Source: Saccoglossus kowalevskii
Taxonomy: Eukaryota; Hemichordata; Enteropneusta; Harrimaniidae
Assembly (NCBI RefSeq): GCF_000003605.2
Contig: NW_003134344.1
Location: 332,570-396,569, forward strand
Reading direction: 5' to 3'
DNA: 64,000 nt
Each line of letters begins with the position of its first letter. Positions within the stretch are counted from its first letter, which is position 1. Position numbers and translations under genes: made by a program. The notes under the pieces were generated by a model. The model ran no database searches. It saw nothing but the letters and a program-made list of their open reading frames with translations, and was not told the origin of the DNA. Positions 25,765-39,547 of this stretch are shown one piece after another.

Positions 25765-28700
25765 AATAGGTTTTTCGAAAGGATTTTGGAATACAAAGCA
25801 GTTTTGTGTACTTTCATCGCTTTTACTCTATGGTGGATGTAATTACATTTAGAGCGTTATGGAACTAAGTAAATGTTAAATCAGTCGCAGCTGCACATAT
25901 GAGCCATATGATCACCACAAATGTAAACAAAATTATTGTTGACAATTTATGATGTTATAAAAGAAGGATTTCCTTTTATTCAGAATTACATTTATTAAAA
26001 AAATGTGTTATTCGTTACTAATTAAAAAGTTAAGATATTGTTTAATAGAACACGTTTACAAAAATTACAATTAACAAGAATTAGTTTTATAATATATAAT
26101 GCTTGACATCCATATTACTCAGTTAATTGCGATTTTTCATTGTGAGTTTTTTATTTGATGATGTATATATTGTAGGATGAAGCATTACTCAATAAAGCTA
26201 TTAATAAAATTATATCTTTTCAAACTGGGAGTTGTGTTCATTATTTTCTTTTGTACAGACGAATGAGGCCATTTCAACTTCAAACGAGTATATATGACAA
26301 AAGTATTATAATACGCAATATAAGACATGTCAATGCGAGTAGCATTGGTTATAGAAACCGCCTGGAGCGATTGTTGATTACATTCGAGCAATGTCCAGAT
26401 AACCAATCCAAACGTTTCAAAAACAATTCACGTATTTCGACCACTGAAAATCGGTCTGACAATTATCTTTCAGTCAAACGCAATGATGGTAAATGCTCAT
26501 CTAGTTAAAGAGGCACATCGTGATCTTTCTCCAGATGATGTATTACTTGTTGTGTGTGTCTAACGCACACATATTCCCTCAAACTCCACCTCGCCAATTG
26601 AGAGGACAGTTTTTATTAGTGGAGTATACTGAAGAGAAACATACGTGACAAAGAACATTTGCTTATGAATGTACTTAATATCGAGAGTATATTATAATGT
26701 TACAAAGCCATTGGTTATATGTGCATGAATATGGTGATTTCGATGACCCAGCTATGTCTTAAATTAAACCTGACTGTGTTTATTCGCACGCAAGCCTTGA
26801 GAATTCCTATTTTTTGATTTCTAGACGAATGACTGCAAGATTATGCAGGATCATTTCATAATCACTCGAGAGGAAAAAGGTAAGATGCCTCATTTGAACT
26901 GATGATAATGATGTAGGAAGGAATAGAATCATTACAGACAATACCTCAATCATTGTACTAAGCAATCTAGACAAGCCACATAAACATGCGAAGTTTGGGT
27001 TTTAAGTTGGCTGTTTGCATGTTATCCTAAGCTTAAATACTCCTGCTTTTTTTAATTCCAGGCTCATCATGAACACATAATCTGCGTAATATGAGAGAAC
27101 TAAAATATGCGTCTACCTTTTATTTAAACTTTACATTAATTTTTTTTTAGATAATTTAATTTAATTAAAACTGATACTTTAGGTTTCAAATGATACGACA
27201 ATGCCCACACTGAATTCGAATGTCATTGATTGTAAGTGATGTCTGTAATTCCGTTAATCGGCAATTCAATCGGTTTAATATTGTCTAATACTATACCATT
27301 TTGGGATTTACACGCCAATGTAACACACTCTTTGCAATTTAATTTTTAATATAAAAGTTACTTGCTACTATTTTTTAACTGAATTATTTTGTTGCTAAAT
27401 TTTGTTCAGTCATTCATTAATGGATATCTAATTACAAAACACTGCCAACAAATATTATTCCAAGGATTATTGATTTATCCCACCTCAAAAACTATAGATC
27501 TATATATTGAAGACATTCGAACACGAAAACAATGCCCATGTATTTCAAATGTATTCGAAATGTATGCTGCTCTATTTTATTCTTGATTTATTTAACATGT
27601 TAGCCAAATACCTATTTTCCAGAGGAACCTAATTATTATCTTTTAAGGGTAGTTCGCGTCATTCCCTACTAGTTATCGACCCATTGCGTCAATAGTGCTC
27701 TGAGAATACGAACAGAATGTAGACTCGATAAGTTTACGTCCCTCCGGCTGGACGACATAATGTCATCCCTGAATGCCACAGGTGAACAGTATCTACACGT
27801 GTTCTCACTACTAAGTGTGCAGACGACTAATGAGGTCGAACCCCAAATTTGCCTTTAAGCAGATGTATGCTTTTGATGCTTTCAGTCAACTGGATGGAGT
27901 TATATTTTGCTTAAAATATGTATAAACACACTTTCAAAAAATATGCAGAAAGTGATTTAAAAAAAAATAGGAGAGTCCATGGTAATATATGTGGTGTTTG
28001 TTCTATTAGTTAATGAATGTATAAGCATAACAATCAAATATGCATATTTCAGTAAATGCTATGGATTAGTGAGTATTTTATATGTGCACTTGTTATTTGT
28101 GACGTAACCTTGAATACTATCATTTGATATGATTTTTAAACAGTATATATCACTTAAGTGGATAATCTAACAAGAATAACTTGGTGAATTCCATTACGAA
28201 ATATAGATTACAACGCAATATCGAAGTCTACCATTATGTATACGCTTTGTCAATTTGTTGTTATCGACAAAAGTTTTTATTTTTGTCACAATATTGACTC
28301 AGTCATTCATGTCGTTTTTCTCTCTAATGGAGAGCCACGGGCACCGAGTGATGTTAAAACCATCGATTTCGAAGGGAAGATAGTTATACATTTTGAACCA
28401 CAATATTATCTGAAATATTCGTACAGTTTTCAATAACTGAACACAAATTATACAACAAAACGTTGTAATACATTTTGACCTACATATTTTAATATATGTA
28501 AGATGTATTCCTGCTTTGTGGTGTTTAGTTTTAAAATCGTACCTCTTATTATGGAATATGCGATGCCTAGATTGACATAATTCTAGAAATCTGGTTCTAC
28601 TTTAGTGTCGGCTGCTGTGGAGATCTACATATTCACTGAACAATAAGCTAAATTAGTTATGTAACTTTTCGGTGTATAATATAGTTATGAGCAGGAAAAG

Positions 28701-31700
28701 GGATTAGCATGTTTAATTACGGGTTATTAGGATTACCTTCATTCATTGGCTGTGATGCTAGACAAATTGTGGATAGCGTTACCTCAAGAATGTTATTTAT
28801 GCGATTGCTTGACTTCACGAAAATGAAAGTAATCGTAGTTTCTTAATATGAGCAATGAGTCCCAAATAAATTGAATTTCAAAATGACATTTTTCAGTTTT
28901 GGGTTTCAAAAACGTTAAATAAAATACTTTCTTTCACGTCTGAAAACCCTTCATATCAGAATTGATGCATGCTCTAACTCACACTAATGCTATATTTCAA
29001 AACAGGCAGAATAATTAACAGCTCGATATATTGTTTCCTTGAAACGTGAACATACCTAAACATTCAAAATACAAATACGGCGCGGATGTAGCAGTAGTAA
29101 CCGTAAATATTACTGGGACGTCATAATCGTGGTATAAGTTCAATGTTTAATATGGAGTAGATTTTATGTGCATACATGAAAAATAAAACCTTGGGGAGGA
29201 GTCTGAGTCTTTGTTTGTTAATAACGTTGTTACTAGAAATTTAGAATGCGTTCAATTAACTTCATAGCAGCCTCAGACGATTCTAACACAACGCCGTTAG
29301 AGCTGATATTTACTGCCCGAGGGGTGTTATTATAATTATATTCAATTAATAAGTATCAATCAATTACTTTTATGATTACTGTTTACAAGTCAAGTCTAAT
29401 ATTTTGCTTTGGTAATATTCAATTCACGATTTTGTTTCTGTTTATTATTTAAGCATATATCAAAAACGACCAAACAGTGAACATGAAAAACATATTATTG
29501 GGTAAGCTAAAGCCATGTTACTTTGTGTTACGATGCAAACACAACTGAAGGTGAATACAATGTTTACTAGTATTATAGAAAAAAAATTCTAAGATGCTGG
29601 GCATTGAATAAAAGTGCACAACTTGATACTTTCAAAGACAGAATGGAAAGGATTCCATAATCGCACGAACCGTCACAACATGGTCGGCACTTACAACTTA
29701 TGGTCTTATTAAGTTAACTTTGACGAAATATAATGACGTGGACGCAATTTTCGGGTAGCAGACATTTGTTCAAGGGCATTATTTCTTTACAAGTTTCAAC
29801 AAAAAATATTCTATTTTTGTTCACGCCTACAAAAAAGGCTTAACTGGCTCTATTTCCTACCCGATATCTGATACCTGTCTAAACTCATCTTGAACATTCA
29901 CAGGCCGACAACACTCGATCCTTGTAGAGCCACTGTCAAATGTGTCTAGTCCAGATCAATACAACAGAATAATCTACATGTATATAATAGAGTTTGTATT
30001 TTGGGGCTTACAATTCTAGACACAGTCAAGGTCTGATACAGTATTGTTTTTTGGCATTACTTTAAATCTACTACTGAAGTTAAAGAAGGAAAGAATACAA
30101 TTATTTCCAGTGCGTCCAACCAATAACTAAGCCAATTATTTCTAGAAGCCTAACGTTTACAACGTTTATTGGACTCATCTTGACCTGGTGTTTGCTTTGT
30201 CTGACTCACTATTGAACAGAACTGGTAAACACTTTTTTGGGCAATTTTTAGCCAAAAAAATATATTTTGTTCAAAAAACTAAATCGACGGTGTTTTCTGT
30301 CAATGGTGAATTTCGAATTGGACACAATTTCCAGATAATAATACATTCTACATATATTTATTAACGTCGTACAATTGTACTGTGCCTTGTCGTCTTTATA
30401 TTTCTTTATATAAATATATATATTCGATCTGGAAGGTTATACTACTCAAGGTACGATATAATATGATATTCAATCTGCAGTCATGTATACAAAGACGTAT
30501 AATGTCATGTTCGCCCACTCCACTATGAGTTTATTAACTTAAAGTTGAATTTGAGTCCATTACCGTTGCCATATCAGTTTCTAGCTATGCACAATGAATC
30601 ACCAATAACAAAATGAAGATCAGTGGATTTCGTCATTCGCCCTAATGTGTTTTGTTCGCCCACATTTATTTCGGTTATTATTTAATATTTTGTTTATATA
30701 AATATAAAAAATGTGAGCCACACAATAAGTGCCTTCAAAAATAAGTTATAAGACTATTTTGTTGCTGCATAAAACATTAGACAGTTGCCAATAGATCTCA
30801 TTTGATATATTCCCAATCAGTAAACATGACTTTCGTTTAAGCGTTCTCTGCGTCAACGAAATAATGAAACTGATCCTAACTATGGAGGGCCTCAATCACA
30901 ATTAAAGACATATTTATGAGAACAATATGCTTTGTGGTTTTACTGTATGACGTTGGCGCTGTATGTTCGAGTCGCGTGTGTTGCACTCGAACTATGAATA
31001 TGGCATTTGTTGTAGTACTAGTAGTTTACTACATAACATCAGTAAATTACATAATACAAATGTGTTGTATTGAATGTTGTGTGATTGCTTGTAATTGATA
31101 GATTATGTGTATTTTTAGAAATAGTATATTAACATATATATTGTATGCCATTGGAGTGTAACATATTCGTTATAATTGCGATACAGATATAACGCATTTT
31201 TGCTTTGAGTTATTTTGTAGATATTCGATATTCACACCTTTATGAAGAGTAGGTTTATGTAATAATTATCAGGTAAAATTAACTATATAGCGTGTTGTAA
31301 ATTACGGGACATGTAGCACGTCTGTATCAATTTTAAACCGAAAAAACCTCTGGCGCCATATACACATAATAGATAATGAACAAAACCGTTGCAGCTGCTG
31401 ACATTCGCGTAGCGAGTGGTATAAATAAAAATTACAAATGAATCAGATCATCATAATAACATTTTGAAATAAAAACAAAAAATAGTTAAACAGTATAGAA
31501 TATAAATTTACATAAGTATGCATGTAATTAATTGTGTTCATGGGCTTGCGATTAAACTCATCATTGATTGGTGAATTCTAAAGAACCCAGCTAATGTCAT
31601 ATTGTCCTTACAATAATGATTATTCTTTAACGTATTTTTCTCGACAATAAATTAATCGGTTGAAAAACCCATGACCACAGTCTTGTATGCAAACGGTGTT

Positions 31701-32950
31701 TTGTAATTACATTGTTTTACACAATTATTGTAAAAGAGAAAAAAAAACTAAAATGACCCAATCTTTCAACGTCAGACCGACATTCCCGTGGAGGGTTATT
31801 GAAGCACTTTAATCACTCTGAAGATAATCTCTCGTTAGTGAGAGGTGTGGACGTGACATTCAATTGATTCTGCACATCAATTTATTTGTCGTGTTCTCTA
31901 TCCAATATTATTTGAGAGAACATTGATCTGTCGAGGTGCACTGACGATCTATTGAATTTGACCAGCCATACTCAAGCGTTTGCTAGCCGTGTCATTTGTC
32001 TTGTACAGGTTGCAGAATGTTGTAGTTATTTCATACAGCATGAGTCATTATGTGTTCGCGAATATTAGAACCGTTAAAATAGTGGATGTGTGTCACACAC
32101 ATTAAAAAAATAATCGAAACCACTTAGTGAGTTCCATATTTCAAATTATCGACCAGTACGACTGTCTTTAAGGTATGTTCATGCGCATTGATCTTAATGA
32201 TCATTATAAACATTCTTGTGTAAGCTAAGATTGATCCTTCCCGTCCGCAGTGACATTACTATTTTGCCATGCATAAAGAGAAAAAAAAACAGTACACACG
32301 AAATAATATTCGTGTCATGTAGGTGTGAGTATCACTACAATCCCTAGCCATGGCATCTCTTTTAATTATTACCATTTCTACAACACCGTGGGTAACTTAT
32401 TGCTATCATAACACCACGAAAAAACGTAATAGTGAATTCAGTTATATATGCCATGTGATGTAGCCCATAAAGCCATTGCAGATACAAAAAAGTACGCCGT
32501 GCAATAAAATACGTGAACGCTTTACAATAACTGGACATATATATATTCATAAAGAGATTGTTATTTAGACTATGCTAACTAGTGTATTTTGAAGATAAAA
32601 ATGATTACTGTGGAGTGGTTTCCTAAATTTATATTCATCATTCACTGTGGTTAATGTTGCCATGGTAACGTTACAAACTGTAGGAACTAATATATATATT
32701 CGTATGCGACGTTGCTCAGACAATAATCTTAAAGAAGAAAGTATTATGCAATCATAACAATGTAACAACATAGCGTACCAGTCCGACGTAACAGGTCGTA
32801 TAGAACGTTCTATTCTGAAATGTGTTCCAGTTTTGTTTAAGACAAAGGTTAGCACAAAGGCGGCGTGCGATATCGTATATGTCACAACTTGCATTTATTA
32901 TTACCGGGTATTTAAGTTTAACTTAAATTACCTATTTTAATACGAAAGTT
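25765..32950. other. AT-rich intergenic DNA, one exon candidate, otherwise nothing supported
   Basis: Apart from the acceptor-linked frame at 26259-26508, no gene, RNA gene or structured repeat is recognised. A short frame at 28236-28436 contains GEPRAPSDVKTIDFEGKI, vaguely like the start of a fibronectin type III domain, but is too short to call. Confidence 0.45.
26259..26508 (+). CDS. Possible alternative terminal exon behind a strong splice acceptor
   Basis: A long pyrimidine tract ending TTTTGTACAG (26249-26258) is followed by an open frame of about 83 codons: one leftover base, then RMRPFQLQTSIYD and so on to a stop at 26506-26508. The sequence is polar and rich in Ser, Asn and Arg, with no domain. 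It lies 750 bp downstream of receptor 1 on the same strand. An alternative intracellular tail for that receptor is one reading. A terminal exon of another gene or a chance frame are others. No donor inside receptor 1 has been established. Confidence 0.18.
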
Positions 32951-33059
32951 TAATTTGATACTGTTATATTGCATTTCAAATTCATAAATTTTATTTTGTT
33001 AACAAATCCCTGTACTAAGAACTATTTTGAGGTAACTAAAAGAATTTCACTTTGTATCT

Positions 33060-33235
33060 GTCCACGTATATCATATTCAGTAAAATTCAACAAACATGTC
33101 AGCTTTATATACATTTTACTTTGTTCACTAAACGTTACTTGTAGCAATATCTATATACTGCCATCAACGTTGAGGTGGGTTATCAACACATTATTAGGTT
33201 TTCAAGACAGACGTCTTGAAAACACTGTTCTTTCT
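33060..33235. repeat. Intergenic repeat also found upstream of receptor 2 (copy A)
   Basis: Shares ordered words with 41345-41500: ATTCAGTAAAATTCA, then AACAT, TGTTCACT, AACGT and ATACTGCCA(T/C)CAACG, with indels between. The match covers about 150 bases. It is too long and too ordered for AT-rich coincidence, but diverged. Confidence 0.5.
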
Positions 33236-33439
33236 TATTGTTATTCCGAAAATTGTTTTGTTTTAAATATTGTTTTGCATCTCATTTGTATAATTTTGAT
33301 CGTATAACAGTTCTAGGTCATTTTGAAAAGCATCACACATACTACCGACTACTAAAAAGTCATGAAAATGCGACCAGCGGTTTTTGAGAAGAGTTTGTAA
33401 TATTTGTCACAGGAGGAAGGGCCCTGCTTACAAAACACA

Positions 33440-33835
33440 GTGAATTATTATCTTGAGATCTATTGCATATACAAACATATTCGATGACCATATATGGTCA
33501 TATAACTCACTAAATAATCATGGCTCTTCTATATTGAGAACTATTACATTTACAAACATGGAACCAGGGCTACATTGAAGGTAAGATATTCAATAGCCCT
33601 ATATGATCATAAAACTAATGAAATATGTATATCGATGATATATCTAGCACTATTGAAGATGAATACATGAAACCCACGCTATATTGAAGGCATTGGACAG
33701 GAGAATTGCTTGAACTATTCGATGACCATATATTGTCAAAGAACTCATTAAATATGCATTGCATTAATATCTCAAGCAGTATTTCAAATGTAAACATAGA
33801 ACCAACGTTTATTTCGAGGGCTATTCATAGGACAT
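33440..33835. repeat. Decayed minisatellite, about three units of 110-140 bp
   Basis: Recurring words in the same order: ATTCGATGACCATATAT(G/T)GTCA, then ACTCA(C/T)TAAATA, then TACAAACATGGAACCA-like, then CTATATTGAAGG-like. Units are imperfect and differ by indels. There is no coding potential. Confidence 0.6.
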
Positions 33836-36800
33836 ACATTTTACTGTCAGATAATTGAACATTTATTATTGAGCAAGATTTATTAAACCTACCGATGCTT
33901 GCATATCATCTAACGTGACTGTAGCTTTTTTGTGTTCCCTGTACAGAAAGAGATCACTTCACTGGTCATTGGTTGAGAACATATCAGTCACCTATGTCGG
34001 TGAATACGTCTGTATCTGACCCGAGAGCGCTTCTCGTTCCCAATGCAACAGAGTATCTATGCAAAATTGAGAGATGCTCTCTCATCTATTATGTCGCGAG
34101 TTAATGCAATTTACAAAACACCCTTCGACAGAAAATAGAAGAGCTCATTTTAGTAGTATAGGATTACAATACAAGTAATATATAAAGTGTGATGGCAGGG
34201 TATTATGTCAAGTACAATGATAGCGATGTGTAGTTTAAACTAATGTAATTTACTGTATCCAGGTACATTCAACCTTATTCAGTCGAACTGATTCGTAGGT
34301 AACTATTTTCGCTATAAATTTTTTGTGGTATTTACCTGAAATCTAGTAACATTATCAACAGAAGTCATAACCAATATTAATGTTTATTGGTATGTTTTTG
34401 TGAGGTATATTTCGTAAAGGTTATATTAGTTCATATGCAAGTAAAATCATTCGTTGTTCAAAATAGATATTATTTTTAAGTTTTTTCGAATAACAATTGC
34501 TCTAGTATGTTTACGTTAACCTGTACGTCATGTTCTCCAAGTGCAATCATAAATTTAATGAAACTTATCAAGGTCGAATGTGTTAAACATCATAAGTCGA
34601 GCTCACACACTATGCACCTACATAAGTAAAAGTAACGGTTTGATCATCACGAAGGTAAATGTTTGGAAATTGAGCTAGCATCAGCTTCTGCTCTCGATGC
34701 GATGCATGTAAATCAGATTTATTCACAATTAAGAATAAAAGTGCCCTCCATATCGTGGTCATTCAACTAGCTGAAACACTTCAAGCTCAATGGGTTGAAA
34801 TGAAGGTATGACCTTTAAAATAGTCATTTGATTTTAACTGCTTGTAAAGACTTGAGCTTGCCTGTCATACATTACATCAAATATAAAACAAAACTCACTA
34901 TTTTCTTAATTCTATAATATCGGGAATATAGTATGTCAGTAATATGGTATAAAGTAACGAAAACATAAGTTGTTATATCTAATAACGATTCAAAATAGGT
35001 GACAGTCCCTGTATATTAAATCAACAACACAATATTTTTAACACGCTATAATTTGCAAAAATCCACGTAGAATTACCACATAATGTATTTATTAGTATGG
35101 ATCAACAATCATGACTCTGTACTACGTATTTTGAAATTCAATGAACACATATTTTCTAATTAGCATCAGTCTTGTTGACTACTATATATATGAACTACTA
35201 AGCACATGTATTGAACGCGGGTTTTACTTTGGCATATTCGTATTAAATCCGAAGGACAAATTACTAGCTATTATTCCACACACAACTGACAAATTACACA
35301 CCTACAATGACCCAATTTTCCCGCATAACGTACAATCATCAGCTCAAAGATCATTCATGAACATGATTTATGTATTTAACCCGAGAGTTAAATTCTGGTT
35401 ATTACTCGCTTTGAGTAATGGGAACAGGAATTGGATATTGGTGAATTTCACTGAATTAGATATAGATTATTTAATACCAACAACAGCGGGTGTGTATCAT
35501 TATCTTTGCTAGATCGACGGAGACTTTTTACTCAATATACCATAAAAGACTATGCACTATTTCTACAAATTTAAACTGGTCACCAGAAATTGCGAAACTA
35601 TACAGCGCCACCAGTGGCTGGTTCTCGGCTCTATGCGTCTAGTGTGAATGATTTTGAAGACAATGATTTAGGGCGTTATTTAGGTGTAAAAACTAAAAAG
35701 TTTTGGTATATTTATCAAATATATGCGACTAATTGTGAAACTAGCTGTATATACAACCAAAATGTAATGTCAAAATGTCAGCTTTTGTTCACGTTTGCTG
35801 TCCGTCGCAATCAAAATATTTACAGCAAATATTTCGAAAACAACATTTTAATTTAGACGAACTATATTTAAATGAATGAGCTATTTATAAAAAAAAATAT
35901 CGGATAGGATATTGAGAAGATCAAGCGGGTAATATTACTAACACTACGTTTGGGTATAGGATTTATTACGGGTGTGTTGGGGACTGTGCACGTGTTTGAA
36001 GCATCATGGAGGCCAATGCCAGTCGCCTACGAATATTTTTCATTCTCCAGGCATTAATGTATTAGTATTACTGGTACAAAAAATGTCAAACACACGGAAA
36101 TCAGTACACAGCATTTATTTTACTGTGTTCAGAACAATTTGGGACTGGATAGACTTGCTGTTATGTATTTTTTTACTATAGATGTTTGCTTAAAAGAATT
36201 GATAATGAAAGACAATGCGAATTAAAATAAAACCAATTTATCTTTATAAACATACAGGTGATGTGGGCCAGTCAATGAATTTAACGACTAACTATGCACA
36301 GATGAAAATGGCCTCTACATGATTGTATCTGTTTAAAAAGCAGGGATCATGTACACAAATTACATTTGTTGATGTTAAATAAACAATATTTATACCTATT
36401 TAATGTATACATGCAACTCTAATATTTTCCCGCCTTTACGTATTTATGAATTTGTGGATTTATGTATTTATATATTTTGAATATATTCTATACATTAGTA
36501 TGGAACTTCAGTACGTGACCATAGTAACATCAATTACGTAGTAAATTACATTAGTCAAGATTAGAATATTTAAGTCATTTAAAGACATTTGAAGAGACGA
36601 AATCATATGAGAAATTTGCAAAACAGACTACAAGGTAAACCTTCAATATCAGTCAAAAAAGACAATAAATGCCTGGCTTTAATAATTGTTATGGCTAGAG
36701 CCTTACTGATACCCAATTATGTTAATGATTCTCAATATTATGTCATATGTGTGTGCGGGAGAATAATCTTATGGAATACAAATTTGATTCAATTTGAAAC

Positions 36801-38469
36801 AAAACTCTAAACACTGGCTTATCGCCATGAATATACTCATTTCGATGCAACTTGTATAAACCAAATATGTCACATTTCCATTGGTTATTATTCACAATAT
36901 TCATTTAATATATACATGTAATATCATTTAATATATTTATCTTAGGATATATACATAAAAGTGTACACATAAGATTGAACATTAAGCAATACAAATTGGT
37001 TCGAATCTATGCATACTCAATAACAACACCTACAGTATATTGCAAAATTACTGCCCTGCAGCCATAACACTAACAGACTTGTTTATCTGTGTTTTTTAAC
37101 TTAGGGACTTGTGAGATGACTGTTATTACGGCCTGTAATCCTGGAATACTGTTCCTGGTGAATGTTGACACCCAGGACATCTTGCTATCCAACGTTTACA
37201 TGACCATCAATTATTATTATTATTTTGTTGTTTTCACTGATAGTAGCAACATTGTTCCGAAAGGAAAAACGGATATCTCAGAAGAGTAGCAAATTCAACA
37301 TTTTTCCAGTGTGAATAACCACGGTAATCGTCGTCGCAAAATAATCATCGTTTTACCGCCGGGTGCTTGGACTCTGCTGTCGAAATCGCAAACTAAAAAT
37401 TCAAAAACAAAAGTTTGTTTAATCACATTTCTCATACGCTTATAGAATTGTTTAGGCAATTGACAATTTTAACAATGTTTGGATGATATACATTGACACG
37501 CAATCGGGTTGGTGATGTCACTTGCTAAATTTACACAATCGCCATTATATCAAAAACATACATGTTTACAAAATGATAATAGTTTAGTTCAGAACGTTGT
37601 AGTTTAATAGAGACACTTCCACAACAATTATAATTTGGTTAGCTGAACACAAACACGTCTTATTCTATGGCAACTACTTCAATCCTAATTTTAAATCAAA
37701 TTGGCCACAAATAACCGGGGAATTCATTCAAGTTGTCTAACTTGTTTGGGTAGGTGCCTGGCGAGATCAGGACACTCTGATACCTTAATAAAGGGAAGGT
37801 CAATCCTACCAAATCACTTAAGCATATATCTCTATGAGTCCTGTCACTAAAGACGTTCCTTTACTCTGTAAAATATAAATAGCGTTACTTAATTTTGCTT
37901 CACGTAGGGTTAGGGTCAACTCAATCTAAGTTTGGTTGTCATACTACTAATTCAACTAATTAACCGACACAGGGGAGTCGTGTATTGGTGGCAAGGGTTG
38001 CGTGTTTGTGTAGGAGGGGGGTGTTTATAAGCACGGCATAGCGTACATTATTGACGTATTTCCTGATAATTACAATGTAAAATGTGTTTTTTTTTGTTTT
38101 CTGTGGTAGAAGTAGTAAATTGTTGTGTATTAATTGAATTTTGTGATACTAATTTAGTATTCGTGCGTTAATGGTGTCATCATAATCATTCAATAAATGT
38201 GGTTACCATGTTGTCATAGTTGCTACATATATTTATGTATTCGTCAACTAATAGATATATATGAATGCATGCTGCTCTGAAAATAGTATTAAAAGAGAAG
38301 AAAGTGAAACAACATGACTGCAACGTAATAATATTTTATAAAACTTTCTATTCTGGTATAATTATGCCTTCATCGTGTCAAAAAAAACATTCACAGACGA
38401 TGTCAGGTAGTGTAAATGTCGTAATTTGCTGGTTATGTCAAGTTTTTTTTTAAGTTTTTTTTATTTTCC
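33836..38469. other. AT-rich intergenic DNA, weak exon candidates only
   Basis: The longest frame, 35141-35512 on the plus strand, starts with ATG and has 123 codons but no motif or signal peptide I recognise. About one such frame is expected by chance in the window. A following frame at 35590-35856 is in another phase. No structured repeat was found. Confidence 0.4.
37105..37289 (+). CDS. Possible terminal exon behind a strong acceptor
   Basis: The pyrimidine-rich TGTTTTTTAACTTAG (ending 37104) precedes a frame reading GTCEMTVITACNPGILFLV and continuing to a stop at 37287-37289. The first half is GC-richer than background. A tyrosine run marks the middle. No family was recognised and no upstream exon could be placed. 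Confidence 0.18.
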
Positions 38470-38475
38470 TTACGG

Positions 38476-39150
38476 GTGTCATTGAAAGTTCGTTCGTACA
38501 GTCCCTTCATAAAGCGTAATGCCAACTTGGTATATGTACACAAGGAGAGTAATCACCTACCCGCCATCACAAAGAATATCTCGGCCGGGATTAACAAGCG
38601 TCTTTCTGCAATATCGTCAGATAAGAAGATGCTTGACATCGCGGCACCACCCTACCAAAAAGCTATACGCGAAAGCGGCTACAAAGACCAACTAAAGTTT
38701 GAGCCCCCAACGGAGAAGGGTAAAAAAAAACGGCCGCGCAGTAACGTCCTTTGGTTCAACCCACCATATAGCTGCAACGTCAGCAACATTATAGGAAAGC
38801 GATCCCTGGATCTAATCGACAAGTGCTTTCCTACCGGCAACAACCTCAAGAAAAGATTTAACATAAATACAATCAAAGTCAGCTATAGCTGTATGAACAA
38901 CATCATAGATACCATCAACAAGAAAAACAAACGCCAATTCGCGACCGAAAATAACACTACCACTGACGAAACGAAAGCCAACAAGTTATGCAATTGCCAA
39001 AAAACAACATGTCCACTAGACGGGAATTGTTTGCAGTCTGGAGTCGTATACCAAGCGGAAGTTACGCGTTTAGACAAACACGCCAGCGAAACGTACGTCG
39101 GACTTACTGGTAATGAGTTCAAAACAATGTACAGAAACCACACGGCCTGA
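38476..39150 (+). pseudogene. Penelope-like ORF fragment: linker plus GIY-YIG endonuclease
   Basis: The open frame covers about 224 codons. Early residues include YVHKESNHLP and IAAPPYQKAIRESGY, characteristic of the segment following the reverse transcriptase in these elements. The middle carries NVLWFNPPYS and FNINTIKVSYSCMNN. Then comes a zinc-finger-like CNCQKTTCPLDGNC. Last is the endonuclease, with VVYQAEV standing for the GIY strand and ETYVGLTGN for YIG, followed by a conserved YRNH. Host relevance is nil; it marks an old insertion between the two receptors. No ATG begins this frame, as expected for an internal fragment. Confidence 0.88.
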
Positions 39151-39490
39151 TTTCGCAATCAGGCCTCCAGAAATGCGACATAACTAAGTAAACACGTCTG
39201 GTCACTCAAAGACAAAATATTGAATATAAAATACAATGGAAAATTCTTGCTCGCGGTAGCCCGTATAATAGCTCCAACAAACTATGCATTTTATGTTTGA
39301 AAGACAAATTTATCATAATTTTTAGACCCCACCACTCCACACTAAACAAAAGAAATGAACTCGTGTCACCATGCCGGCACAGATCAGGGGCTCTAATATG
39401 TAACAATTAAACTTTCTATTTAATTTAATTAATATTTTAATTTGAGATGCTTATAATGTATGCTATTTGGTGCAGTGAATTATTAAACAT

Positions 39491-39547
39491 AAAGATCCTG
39501 ATGAGCGAGGTACTTGTACCTTACGAAACAGTGCTGTCGAGTTTCAA
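39491..39547 (+). ncRNA. Type I hammerhead ribozyme motif of the Penelope-like element
   Basis: The full catalytic core is present. CTGATGA lies at 39498-39504. Stem II is 39505-39513 with 39516-39524, including a perfect AGGTAC/GTACCT helix closed by a CTTG tetraloop, with one mismatch near its base. GAAA lies at 39525-39528. A minimal 3-bp stem III (39529-39531 with 39534-39536) carries a 2-nt loop. The GTC cleavage triplet is at 39536-39538, so cutting is expected after 39538. Stem I is short and imperfect (39491-39497 with 39539-39545). Very short stem III helices are known for hammerheads in Penelope-like elements, which matches the position here, downstream of the endonuclease frame. 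Confidence 0.85.

Noticed and set aside
28236-28436. Fibronectin type III start (PRAPSDVKTIDFEGK)
   Set aside because: Only one strand-length of similarity, with no tryptophan or tyrosine core residues in place.
35141-35512. Plus-strand ATG frame of 123 codons
   Set aside because: The longest of the unassigned frames and not implausible in composition, but no domain, signal peptide or splice support; about one is expected by chance.
36970-37010. B-box-like GGTTCGAATCT
   Set aside because: No A box at the right distance and no acceptor stem.
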